Assembly (NCBI GenBank): GCA_013397455.1
Contig: VYZB01000145.1
Location: 491,853 to 555,852, forward strand
Reading direction: 5' to 3'
Length of the DNA stretch: 64,000 bases
Source of the DNA: Crotophaga sulcirostris
Taxonomy: Eukaryota; Chordata; Aves; Cuculiformes; Crotophagidae
The notes beneath the pieces were generated by a model. It ran no database searches, had not been told where the DNA came from, and worked only from the letters and a program-made list of their open reading frames with translations. Shown here one piece after another: positions 11,163-64,000 of the stretch (positions are counted from its first letter, which is position 1; every line of letters starts with the position of its first letter). The position numbers were made by a program, and so were the translations under genes.

Positions 11163-14100
11163 ATGTGAATTACGGGAACTCAGTTGAATATGTATAAGTA
11201 CCTTAAATAAATGCTCTAAGTGGGACCAAACGGTGTGCACAGGGGAGGGTCCATCCTCTTGTGCACCCGCTGCTCTAAATGAATTTCTTTGCTTCTAAGA
11301 CTTTGTCCTCTCTAGAATTATATCTGTGAGCTGGCTTTTCTCACAGTGTTCGGCGAGAATAGTCAGTTTAGAGAATACATATAATGAATGGAGTCATGGG
11401 AGTGCTGCACTAGCAGCTATCCTACTGAATTAATCATTAATCATCCATTACAATTTTGAAAAATAAATGAAGTTTAGAAAGCAGCATCCTTTATTTCAGT
11501 GTTGGACGCGTGAGGGAATGATATATTACATTCCAAGGACTAATTTTAATGTTATGAACTCCAGAACAGCCAAATCTTTTGATAATTGGAACTTTGGAGC
11601 CAGTTCTCTGTCTGACCTTGCATGTTAGGTTGGGGAAGACTGCAAACAGAAGTGATTACAGAAGAAAACACATCTGTTCAGCACATGTTGTGCTTAACAG
11701 AAGATGTTATCATTTCTCTCTGAACAGTGTCTGGAAAAACACTATTTGAATAAAACATGCTAGAAAGAAAACACTGCTGTCAGAGGAACTTTCTGTCTAA
11801 TTTTCAAAAAAATAAAACCCCGTTACTTACATGATACTTTACTTCAGCTTAAATCAAAATTTTCCACTTTTTGTAACTGTAACTACTTCTTATAACAGGA
11901 GTCGTACACCAAAGCAACGAGTACCAAACGAGGAAAATGCAATCTGTGTCTAAAAGTAGTAGAATCCCTTTGGAGAACAGTTATTCAATGAGACACAAAA
12001 TGCTCAGCTATTGCATCTGCAGCGAGCTCGTTTTTCCTATTTTAAAGATTTAGGTAACAAAGGAGATTTAAGTTCACCAAGTGACCAGTTAAGGAGCTGG
12101 TTACTTAGTTCCCTGGGTGAACTACCTGAGCTGAATCCAATTTGCAGACTGTGTTTCTTTTTGAAACATTTCTTGTTTTGTGTCAGCTATAAGGGCAAAG
12201 GAAAAAGGGACAGTATGAATAATTGACTTGGAATGTGTGTTTGTGTTCCTTACAGACTGAATCTTTTACTAGTGGAAATTTTCTCCAAATTTTCAAACTT
12301 TTCTTAAGATAACTGAGCTCAAATTCCAGAGGTACGTTACAGGTTACAGAACATACTATGAGGCAGGTTTGATATTCAATGAGAAGCAAGGCAGGGGATG
12401 ATCAGCTGAGAGGATATATTCAGGGCAATTATTAAATACAGAGTTATGGGCAGCATTTAAAAATGTGAACAGAGGTAGTTTTCTGTGGACACTAGGAACT
12501 TGAGGTATTTGACATCTGTATGTGTTTGGGCTTTAAAAAAAAAGCGTCTGACTGCCTCAAGTGATGACAGATATGTAGTAAGGACAGGTGACATACCATT
12601 AACCAAAAGCAGGTCAAACAGGCAGAACCTGCCTTGAAGAAGGGTCATTTTTGCCCTTCCAGGAAAAAAAGGAAACAGGTAACAAGTAAAATAAATAAAC
12701 ACTAGATGTCAGTATTGTCCCAGATCTGAATCTTCCCGGTGTTTTCTTTAAGAACAGTTTTTTATCCACAAAAAAAATGGAATTATTTTCTTTTAAAATT
12801 GTGTCAGGGATTATGCAGTATGTGAAGAATGAAGGGCAGCAGCAGGAGAAGAAGTGTTCTGTTATCTAGATTAAAATGGTTATGATGATTATTAAATCAT
12901 TTGTACATGCACAGAGGTTTGGTTTTTTCCGACATATTACATTATCATATATTTGTTTATTTTTACAACAGATACCTGGTTTTTAAAGTCAGTCTTTTGT
13001 ATTTAGTATTAACTTTTAAACTATATGGATCTGGCTTAATCCCCTTCTGTTCCTAGAGAACAGGAAATGGATTCTATATGTACAAGTGCAATAGTAACAT
13101 AAGATCTTATATGTTAACTTTTTTCTAAATGTTTTTATTTTTTGTTGGAGAAATCGTCACTACACGAAACACTAAAATCAAGAGCAAATCCTCATTGTGA
13201 TTTGGGTTTTTTGTAAGGTTATATTTTATACAGAAATACATTGTGTGAGCATCTTTCTATTTAAGTTATTTTTACTGGACAATTCTCTATCTTTTTACAG
13301 CTGTAGGAGTCTGTGGAAAAGGGGATGAAAACTGAAAGAGCAGAGCAGGTAAAACTTTGTGATTCTTGTGGCTTTAAAAACCCAGGACTTTTATTTTAAG
13401 TGAAACTAATAATGCAAACTGAATTATTTGTTATTCACCTGAGTTTGGTGGCCCATTTGTACCTACCTGCATCTACAGGTGAGGATTTTTTCCTGGTGAA
13501 TACCTTACAGTCCCTGGTGATGGATTTCATCCAGGATGTGAGATTTATTTCTTCCAGCCTACTTGAAATTTTTCTGCTAGGCTTTGTATTTCTAGGTGGA
13601 AAAAGAAGCCAGGCTTCTGTTGTGACAAACTGAGGTCTAACTCAGTTAGAGATAATGGCTTTCAGAGTAAATATGCCACAGGGATCCAGATTCCCGGCAT
13701 CATAATTGGTATTTCATGAGTAGGTGTATAAGATAGTGAAGTGGTCTCACAAATGTTGGCCATTTAGACTTTGTTCTGCTTAAGAGTGTAACAGTCACCC
13801 TGCAATAGCACGTACTTTGTTCAACTTGTACAGGTGTTTACTATGATAGTTTTTACAGGTGGTGATTCAGGGCCTTGACAATACTAATAAGCTTTAATGG
13901 CTCCTGACCAGGCTCAGGTGGGGCCTCCAGCCACAGCCCTTGCCACGGGCCCAGGAGCCCCATTTAAGGCCAGCCCTGGGCTCTCAGGTGTTCTCTTTAC
14001 TCTCAGGGCTCAGTAAGGACCAGGAATCAATTGAGGAGTCAATATAAGAGCTGACTGGGAGGGCAAGGACCTCACCAGCAGCACAGGCCCAGAGATTGTG

Positions 14101-14270
14101 GCTTGTGAGCTTCACAGTCCTACCTGAAAAGGAAAAGTATGGGGAAACTTGGAATAGTATTGCAGGCTCTGGGGGGCAGTGTGCTCTAGTAATGTAAGTT
14201 TTTTTTCTTGTCCTTTGAAATAGTGACCTTGCCTGCTATGCTATGGTCTAATTTTAATTATTTAATATGG
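11163..14270. other. Intergenic region between NCAPG and FAM184B
   Basis: AT-rich sequence with no spliced or single-exon gene recognised. Human has DCAF16 in this interval; no open frame of comparable size is present here. A GC-richer block at about 13890-14130 is described separately. Confidence 0.6.
13890..14130. other. GC-rich block, unclassified
   Basis: Distinctly more GC-rich than its surroundings (for example GGCTCCTGACCAGGCTCAGG, GGGCCCAGGAGCCCC and CATTTAAGGCCAGCCCTGGG). There is no long open frame. It could be an old LTR or other repeat fragment, or a regulatory element; I do not recognise it. Confidence 0.3.
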
Positions 14271-14276
14271 TCTGAT

Positions 14277-14408
14277 TTTAAGAGGAGATTGGCTGAGGCA
14301 CTCAGTGCCATGATTTAGATGATGGGTTGGTGTTAGTGTTGGGTTATAGGTTGGACTCGATGATCTCAGAGGTCCTCTCCAACCTTGTGATACTGTGATA
14401 CTGTAATT
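14277..14408 (+). mobile_element. CR1 LINE 3' end with attached non-CR1 tail
   Basis: AAGAGGAGATTGGCTGAGGC through GGACTCGATGATCTCAGAGG and GATACTGTGATACTGTAATT, i.e. a CR1 3' end with its 8-bp tail repeats. The sequence that follows to 14696 is repeated after another CR1 copy at 63361-63632. Confidence 0.88.
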
Positions 14409-14696
14409 CTGGTTGTCTCTTCTCTACTTCAGACCTCCTTTCTCTTTCCTTTGCCAATCCTGTTGTGTGAGCAAATACATAGTACCACAGGGTACCCAAA
14501 ACTTGCTGCATGCCAGTTACTTTGTGATATTTTTAGATATAGGTCACTGTGTAAAAAATAAAAGTGGAAAAAAAGGAAGTTGTTGCTATCCTATTTAGTA
14601 GATGTTCAAGGGCTTCTATAACTGATGAATCTGGTTGGTTCCAGTTTCCACATGAAAAGTACAAGCACAGTAATATTTCATTCATAATCAGGCCAT
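14409..14696 (+). repeat. Duplicated about 285-bp segment following CR1 (copy A)
   Basis: Begins CTGGTTGTCTCTTCTCTACT and ends at ATCAGGCCAT. Nearly the same sequence lies at 63359-63632, again directly after a CR1 3' end. The two copies differ by scattered substitutions and by an indel near 14536-14566. Similarity stops at the same GGCCAT in both. Confidence 0.88.
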
Positions 14697-16199
14697 TATT
14701 ATGCAGTAGTAATCAGAGGTTCTGTTCACCACAGTCTTCCAAAACTTGTGGGAATGTAAGTCAGCTATAAAATTGTGTGTGCTTTTTTGAATAGTTAGTT
14801 TCATTGAGGAAATCAATAGTGATACTGGTGGGTTTTGAATCTGACTCAAATCCTGTTTGCTTTATGAGATGGCAATAAATTAAAATTATGTAGTTCTATA
14901 TATTTTATGTATAGATAGACAGTTACGTGTAATATACGTAATTACCCAAGATGTACCAGGGGCAGAACCGCTTTTTACTTGTCTTTTTCTTGTGTTCAAT
15001 CCCAAAACAAGCTTTACTGGAAGTAGGATAGTGATTGGATGAGTAAGATAGCTGCTCTTATGAGTCTCTGACTACTGTTTTTATCCTTATCTCCACTTTT
15101 TTTTTTTTCCTATGTGAAGGTTAAAAAAAAAAAAGAGTATTTGATTTCTGTATTCTGGGGTCAAACTACTCTGGGACCAAAATGAATTTAAATGGAGATC
15201 TATAATGGGGATAGTGATTTGTGAATTAAATTAGAATCTCACTTTGGGATGCATCTTCCTTTATTGAGACACTAATTTGAGAAGTTTTAAATCTTTTCAT
15301 ACAGCTTAGTAATTTGAAACATAACGTGACAGATAATGACTAGCTATTGTTCTGTGATTTTCAAATGCAAATTTTACTGGACTGCAAAACAGCAGTAGAG
15401 TGTAATTTGGGAGATCAGTTTAACTTTCCCCTTATGTTTTGAAAAAAAAAAAAAAATCCCACTGGCATCAGCAGTGCTGGTGTTAAGACAGAGTGGAAGA
15501 ACTGGGCTCTGTATTAATTGTGCTGTGGGAAAGCTGTTTATAATAAGTTAAACAAAGGTGCAAACTTAAGTATTAAACATTTGCAACAGAAATATCTTCA
15601 TATCTTGGAATCTGGGGTGTGTGGATCTTTTAGTAGTAACTGGTCTTACCTTGTATATGACACAAAGGTTTTTATGTGTAGGTATAAATAATGCTGCATT
15701 GATGGATCTGGGGTTTAGTTGGGATAGTCAGATAAACTGTGAGTTTGTGATAGTGAATTTGATTCATGTGGGTCGCCCTTTACTTAAATTATACTGATGT
15801 TTAAATCATGCAGGATGTTACAAACTTTGTGTGTGTATTATGAAAACCTACTTGAAATTTGTTTCAGCCTTGTAAAGATAATTTGCTTGGTGGCGGGGAT
15901 TTTATAATTTTATCCAGAATTGGAATTGCACCTTCTATTTTCCTACTTTGCTTTCTCCTCCTTCCCCTTTCTCTTGTAGACTTGTTTAAACGTGTCCACT
16001 AACCGTTTTCTTCTTCTTTAAAAAGCCTGTTATCTTAATAGCTTGCATTTTTTAAGTGCCCTCTTTTTCCTGCCTTTTCTGCCCTTTTATTTACTTTTAC
16101 ATGTAGAAACCTGGTCTCTTTGAAGAGAGGGAACGGCTTGCAAATGAGGAAAAAGAGCCCAACGATATTGTCATTTTTCTTCTGGCGCTTCCTTGTCCC

Positions 16200-16200
<1 letters not shown>
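14697..16200. other. Intergenic / upstream of FAM184B, no gene seen
   Basis: AT-rich sequence with short poly-A/T tracts (15099-15135 and 15438-15456). No recognisable coding exon or repeat family. Confidence 0.55.
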
Positions 16201-45008
<28,808 letters not shown>

Positions 45009-45585
45009 AGCAAACTATTTCCATACTTCTCAGAATTATTAAAAAAACCTCTTCCTGTTTTCTTTCAAGGAATTATAATTCAATATATGATTTTAAAAAA
45101 AAAAAAAGTAATTTTGACATAAAGAATTAGGGGTGACTGCACTCTCCTAAATCTAATTATTTATGGAGTTATAGCCATGGATTTCAGAAAAATGTGGTTT
45201 TTTAACAACTTGTGTAAAAAATGAAAAAGCAAAATTCTGGATACAGTTATACAAAAAGACTTTTTAATCAAGAGACTGTACTACTCCACAATTATATTAA
45301 ATATGCAGTTTGATCTCTGGTACATCCTGTTAATACGGCTCCAGGAAAAAGGATCTTATTTCTGTAGGTGATTTCTGTAGTTTCATACATTTGCTTTGTC
45401 AGCTGTTGAAAATAATTTCTGCATATAATAATGCATTTTTTTAAGTTTTTAATGGGTTTTTGTTAAACTTATTTTAAGCTGTACAGCACATGGTATACCT
45501 TCAAGAATAGCACATTTATAGCAGGCTGGTTTAGAAATACTTTCTGGTTTGCTTAATAAACTGGTTTGTACAGTCAAGCATTGCA
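45009..45585 (+). terminator. FAM184B: FAM184B 3' UTR with poly(A) signal
   Basis: AATAAA at 45555-45560 is followed within 30 nt by a GT-rich stretch (CTGGTTTGTACAG, then TTCCTGTGGTGC), giving a 3' UTR of about 570 nt. Confidence 0.65.
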
Positions 45586-47060
45586 ATGTATTCCTGTGGT
45601 GCTTCAGTACATGTAACAATCAGCCTGATAAATTAGCATAATCTATAAATATGAACATTAAAACTTGCTTGTAAATCATCCATTTCCATGTTTTGCGAAC
45701 TAGTTCTGTGTCACACTGAAGTTTGAGTCAGACTCACACACCAAGTTCCAGGTTTATAGGACGTTCTACCTCGTTCTCCTGCCCAGCAAAATGCAAAGTG
45801 GGCCAACGACTCCCATCTATCAGATCCTGCCAACTCATCACTGGGAGGAAAGACACCCACCAAGAAACCAACCCTCAGGTAATTCATCAACGTGAAAGGC
45901 AGGGAATTGTGCAAGCAGCAGCCTACTGCTTGAGATCGGGGCACGAGCTTTACTTTTAGTCCAGCCTAACCTCTTCCATCAGCCAGCCAAGAGCTGTGCC
46001 AGCACTCACTGCCAAACAGCCCCTGCTCCAGCCCCGTGCTGGCAAGGTGGCAGAAGGGGCAGGGTGCTCCTACAGGCCAGTCCTGTCATCCCAGCTGTTC
46101 AGTACTTTCTCCAAGATGAACCTGCTTGGGTTGAAAGGAGACTTTGGCAAAGACACTTTTTATACACGCACCGTAATTATCAGAGTGCCCTGATGTCTGT
46201 AAGAATATCAGAAATGTACAAGGCAGTTTTATGTTAAGAGTTTCCATCTGCTCTGCCCCAAAATCTTTTAAAGGACACTAGGAAGTTCAGTTCCCAATTA
46301 CTAATTCTCATTTCCAGGGTTACAATATTCTTAATTAATTAACTCTGTCCTCAAAATGGTGTCCCTGGAAAGTGGCTTTCCTGGCTGTATGGTTGTATTT
46401 CGGCTGTATTTTACTAGGCTGTTGTTGCCTAGTAATACAGAAACAGGACTCCTTTGCTATTTTTACCTAAAAAATCTTTGTATTGCTACACTTAGATTAC
46501 TAAATACTGCAGCCCAGCATAAGCTAATTCTGTAGTGCTGAGGATCCAGCACCCATGGTGAGTGTTTTTTTTGGGGGCAGGTACTTTGGACCATCTCTAC
46601 ACCAGCCTGACAGATAAAATGCCAGTAACTGGCCTGCATTCCATACCCTCTCTCAGGGGAATGCATTTTGCATTTAATTTCATCCTGTGAAGAATCAGAT
46701 CTGTAATCCTGAGATCCTTTCATGAGGTGAGCAGAAGTGCAGCAGATTGTCCACCTCCATTTCAAAAAAAGTACGCTCTTGATCTCACCTAGATACAAAC
46801 AATTCTAAGGGTACTTCTACAGTGATACTTATGGATAATTACTGAATTAAAAAACATTTAAATCTTCTAGTAAAACCAAACAGTAATCTCTGCAAGTATT
46901 TTCAGTGCACCAGCAAAGATACAGTTAGGGGAAAGGTAGGGCCATCCTTTCTAGAAGGAACAGGATTCATTCCGGAAAACACACTTCTACCAGAAAGGAT
47001 CCTGAATAGCATCTCTCCATATTTTCCATTTAAATAGAAAAACAATTCAAATTTTTGTGG
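45586..47060. other. Intergenic region between convergent FAM184B and MED28
   Basis: No gene or clear repeat seen. Open frames of up to about 110 codons (for example 46463-46798, minus) have no recognisable similarity. Confidence 0.6.
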
Positions 47061-47076
47061 GGGGAAAAAAAGATAA

Positions 47077-47201
47077 TTTATTTTGCTTAATTAACTATTT
47101 ATAGTTGTATTACAAACTACATCATACAAAAAGCATATGATGTAAAAAGAACTCCACGGCTTTGTGTTGCTGAAAATACTCGGGATACGTAAAACCAAAG
47201 A
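47077..47201 (-). terminator. MED28: MED28 3' UTR with poly(A) signal
   Basis: AATAAA on the minus strand at 47077-47082, about 120 nt after the MED28 stop codon. Confidence 0.55.
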
Positions 47202-47399
47202 TCATGTTTGCTTCATTGGAGCAGGAATGTTAGCAGATGCTTGTTCTAGGTAAGCTAAAGGACCCTGAGGCATTTCTGCAGGCTTTTTGTGCTGCACACT
47301 GATATCTTCCAGGACCTGCTGCCAGTGGCGCAGTTTACTCAAATGCTTCTGAATTAACGCGTCTTTCCTCTGCAATTCATTTCTTAATTCTGAAACATC
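47202..47399 (-). CDS. MED28: MED28 last coding exon
   Basis: 66 codons including the TGA at 47204-47202, starting [15 protein letters not shown] and ending [11 protein letters not shown]. The acceptor is CCACAG. Confidence 0.95.
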   Translation of the reverse strand, partial: DVSELRNELQRKDALIQKHLSKLRHWQQVLEDISVQHKKPAEMPQGPLAYLEQASANIPAPMKQT

Positions 47400-47965
47400 C
47401 TGTGGATGAAAAAATGTGTATTAGTAAATGGGCAATATTCATAAGAATAACCACCTCAAATAAAGAACATTTAATTTTTTTAGCTTGAGTTTTCAAGCTG
47501 ATCTTTATGGGATTCTAATAATGGAAAAAGCGTCTAATGAAATAGACAGCACTGTGAATGCACTAGTTCCATTCCCCAAGCTCACACATTTCAAAGATCA
47601 TTACTTTCAGCAAAGTTTTACTAATTTGTTTCTTCTAATGAAGTCATCATCTGTGTTCCAGTACTCCACAGAGCAGCAGGCACCCAGGTTCTCCAGTGTC
47701 GTGGTGAGAGCGATGTTAACAGTCAAGTTCTACCAACTTGAAATACAGCACCGTGTCGAGAAACCCAAAATCAGTGTGAATGAGGTGATCAACTGTACTG
47801 GCACACAGGTTATCTGGTCTGGCACAACATGGGTACAATAACTCAAACATACCTCTTTAATTACTTGCTCTGGTTTCTGGACTGACAGCTGCAGCCTTTT
47901 TTGTAGAAAAAAGCACTCGGTCTGTCTTGCAACATCCAGAAACTTCTGGATGCACTGATCAACAC
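47202..47965 (-). CDS. MED28: MED28, Mediator complex subunit 28 (last two coding exons; partial)
   Basis: Head-module subunit of Mediator, which links activators to RNA polymerase II; it is also known as magicin. Two exons are visible: complement of 47853-47965 (phase 1 to 0) and 47202-47399 (phase 0 to the TGA stop). They encode [69 protein letters not shown] and the C-terminus NIPAPMKQT. The coiled-coil C-terminal half is nearly identical to human. The exons for the proline-rich N-terminus and for the segment around NGTDQEEIRT are not visible and most likely fall in the N gap at 48327-49252. Confidence 0.95.
47853..47965 (-). CDS. MED28: MED28 penultimate coding exon
   Basis: 113 nt, phase 1 to 0: (G)[19 protein letters not shown], then [14 protein letters not shown]. 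The donor is GTATGT and the acceptor TTTAG. Confidence 0.95.
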
Positions 47966-48326
47966 CTAAACATAAAAAAAGAAAGAGGAAGAATAGATTC
48001 TAAAAAGAAGTTATCAGGCTGATACTGGTAGTTGTCTGAGTGCTATTAAAAACACTTTTCACAGTACTTTCTAGAAGGAAAATATTCAGATTTACTAAAA
48101 TGCCGTATCGATAAAACCAGGGTGTGCTTCAAGTGTCTGTATCAAACAATGCTCTGCAGCCTGTCAGAACCACTCTTAAAGGTGTAAGAGCAGAACTCGT
48201 TTTCCCAAGTCTTATTACATTTTCTACACTGACAGAGAGCGATAAAATTATCTGTAGGCCTTGGCTGAATACAGGAAACACTTCACTGCACGCCGAAGCA
48301 AAACAAGCTCAAGGAAAAAATCACAG

Positions 48327-49252
48327 NNNNNNNNNNNNNNNNNNNNNNNNNNNNNNNNNNNNNNNNNNNNNNNNNNNNNNNNNNNNNNNNNNNNNNNNNN
48401 NNNNNNNNNNNNNNNNNNNNNNNNNNNNNNNNNNNNNNNNNNNNNNNNNNNNNNNNNNNNNNNNNNNNNNNNNNNNNNNNNNNNNNNNNNNNNNNNNNNN
48501 NNNNNNNNNNNNNNNNNNNNNNNNNNNNNNNNNNNNNNNNNNNNNNNNNNNNNNNNNNNNNNNNNNNNNNNNNNNNNNNNNNNNNNNNNNNNNNNNNNNN
48601 NNNNNNNNNNNNNNNNNNNNNNNNNNNNNNNNNNNNNNNNNNNNNNNNNNNNNNNNNNNNNNNNNNNNNNNNNNNNNNNNNNNNNNNNNNNNNNNNNNNN
48701 NNNNNNNNNNNNNNNNNNNNNNNNNNNNNNNNNNNNNNNNNNNNNNNNNNNNNNNNNNNNNNNNNNNNNNNNNNNNNNNNNNNNNNNNNNNNNNNNNNNN
48801 NNNNNNNNNNNNNNNNNNNNNNNNNNNNNNNNNNNNNNNNNNNNNNNNNNNNNNNNNNNNNNNNNNNNNNNNNNNNNNNNNNNNNNNNNNNNNNNNNNNN
48901 NNNNNNNNNNNNNNNNNNNNNNNNNNNNNNNNNNNNNNNNNNNNNNNNNNNNNNNNNNNNNNNNNNNNNNNNNNNNNNNNNNNNNNNNNNNNNNNNNNNN
49001 NNNNNNNNNNNNNNNNNNNNNNNNNNNNNNNNNNNNNNNNNNNNNNNNNNNNNNNNNNNNNNNNNNNNNNNNNNNNNNNNNNNNNNNNNNNNNNNNNNNN
49101 NNNNNNNNNNNNNNNNNNNNNNNNNNNNNNNNNNNNNNNNNNNNNNNNNNNNNNNNNNNNNNNNNNNNNNNNNNNNNNNNNNNNNNNNNNNNNNNNNNNN
49201 NNNNNNNNNNNNNNNNNNNNNNNNNNNNNNNNNNNNNNNNNNNNNNNNNNNN
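48327..49252. other. Assembly gap (926 N)
   Basis: It probably hides the MED28 5' exons and part of their CpG island: the gap runs into a G-run and more than 150 bp of GC-rich sequence. Frames of over 400 codons crossing it are artefacts. Confidence 0.99.
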
Positions 49253-49440
49253 GGGGGGGGGGAGGGCGGTGCCGGGGCTGCAACCGCCATGGCCGCACCG
49301 CCTCAGCGCGGGCGGGGCCTGGGTGGGGAAGGGCTGCGGGACCTCCGAGCCGGCGGTACCTGCGCGCTGCCGCCCCGGAGCGCCGAGCCGCTCACCTGCC
49401 CCCTCTGCTAAACCCCGCCACCACCCTGGGCAGCGGTGCC
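49253..49440 (-). promoter_or_regulatory. CpG-rich region upstream of MED28
   Basis: Very GC-rich with many CG dinucleotides, on the upstream side of MED28. It includes CAACCGCCATGGCCGC at 49280-49295, a partial YY1-like CCGCCAT core. It probably contains the promoter or 5' UTR, but the gap prevents placement of the start. Confidence 0.45.
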
Positions 49441-49447
49441 ACTGCCT

Positions 49448-49770
49448 GAGCGCCCTTTCAGCGAAGGCATTTTTCCTGAGGTCTAACCTGAACCTCCCCT
49501 GGCACAGCCTGTGGCCATTTCCTCTCACCTGGGAGAAGGAACCACCATCCTCCTCTGCACCACCTCCTTCCAGGCAGGTGTAGACAGTGATGAGGGCTCC
49601 CCTCAGCCTCCTCCAGGCTAAAGAAGCCCAGCTCGCTCAGCTGCTCCTCACAGGACTTGCTCTCCAGCCCCTCAATGTCCTCCTTGTAGTGAGGGGCCCA
49701 GCCCAGCTCTCGAGGTGTGGCCTCCCCCGTGCTGAGAGCAGGGGCACAATCCCTGCCCACACCGTTTCCA
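49448..49770 (-). mobile_element. CR1 LINE fragment (3' end missing)
   Basis: The reverse complement includes GGGCTTCTTTAGCCTGGAGG, TTCAGGTTAGACCTCAGGAA and AAATGCCTTCGCTGAAAGGG, which are CR1 3' region landmarks. The element stops short of the usual terminal CCAACC...ATTCTG motif. It lies between LAP3 and MED28. Confidence 0.7.
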
Positions 49771-49951
49771 ATACAGGCCTGGATGCAGTTTTAGATTTTC
49801 TAAGGGAAAATGTTAGGATGGCATTTTTCTAAACAACTGTGCAGAATTGCCTTTGCCACAACCTAGGATTCACACAAAACTGAGGCACAGCTCTCACCTC
49901 CATCACTTGTTAATTCTCTCTCCATCCAAACACAGGCACTCAAATAAGAGA

Positions 49952-50240
49952 TTTATTGTTTGCAGAAAGTATACTTACTTTACATATAAAATAGTTCAGA
50001 GGTTTTCCATCATCATGTTCTAGTACTAAATATCTCAACAGTTCAAACAGAACACTTTTTATTTTAAACTGCACAATATGGGATGACCAATCTCAAAAGG
50101 CAAGATATTCTTACCCAAGCAATGATTTATAAAATGCATTTGTATTTCATTGCCGTAATGAAAATATGTCTGGGGCTCTGATTTACAAATAATACTTTCA
50201 AATTTCTTAAGGCAGAGTGGATGATTTTAGAATAAGGGTT
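49952..50240 (-). terminator. LAP3: LAP3 3' UTR with poly(A) signal
   Basis: AATAAA on the minus strand at 49952-49957, about 285 nt after the stop. A second AATAAA overlaps the stop codon itself (about 50239-50244) and is too close to be the main signal. Confidence 0.55.
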
Positions 50241-63950
<13,710 letters not shown>

Positions 63951-64000
63951 CTGCAAAAGGAGGGCACGGTGACGCACACCACGCGTGGTTTAGGCTTGAT

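Noticed and set aside
49253..49290. MAVAAPAPPSPP frame on the minus strand beside the gap as a possible MED28 start
   Set aside because: MED28 proteins start MA..LGGMF as far as I recall, and this Ala/Pro run does not match. It is cut by the gap and is probably 5' UTR or CpG-island sequence.
48124..49583. Open frames of 325-441 codons on both strands
   Set aside because: They run through 926 N. The sequenced parts are GC-rich DNA and CR1, not a protein-coding match.

Overview
This is nuclear DNA from a vertebrate, almost certainly a bird. The evidence is spliced genes with GT/AG introns, many CR1 retrotransposon 3' ends carrying the avian tail of short ATTCTGTG-like repeats, compact introns, and protein sequences close to those remembered for chicken and human. 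The species cannot be named from the sequence. Two runs of N (10025-10243 and 48327-49252) are assembly gaps, and both sit in GC-rich promoter regions.

Four genes lie in the order NCAPG - FAM184B - MED28 - LAP3. This is the same neighbourhood as human 4p15, read in the opposite direction and without DCAF16. (1) 2134-9961, minus strand: the first seven coding exons of NCAPG (condensin I subunit G, about 374 residues); the rest lies beyond the left edge. (2) 10244-16745: intergenic DNA with several CR1 copies. (3) 16746-45008, plus strand: FAM184B, a coiled-coil protein. Eleven clean exons join in frame to 728 codons. (4) 47202-47965, minus strand: the last two coding exons of MED28 (Mediator head subunit); its first exons fall in the second gap. 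(5) 50241-63950, minus strand: twelve coding exons of LAP3 (cytosolic leucine aminopeptidase, family M17) through the stop codon. The exon with the start codon lies beyond the right edge.

The most interesting observation is in FAM184B. Stretches at 28554-28683 and 29031-29153 align to exons that are intact in the human protein, but carry in-frame stops. A stretch at 40922-41077 cannot be joined in frame to its neighbours, and a fourth, weaker remnant lies at about 34390-34740. The losses are phase-neutral, so the surviving exons still read through. The protein would be about 728 residues, against about 1060 in human. A second observation is a pair of CR1 copies 49 kb apart (14277-14696 and 63236-63632) that share about 280 bp of non-CR1 sequence beyond the normal CR1 3' end. 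One of them is inserted inside a small hAT-like element.

The four genes are unrelated housekeeping or structural genes, not a functional cluster. FAM184B and MED28 converge on each other. LAP3 and MED28 lie head to tail, about 1 kb apart. NCAPG and FAM184B diverge.
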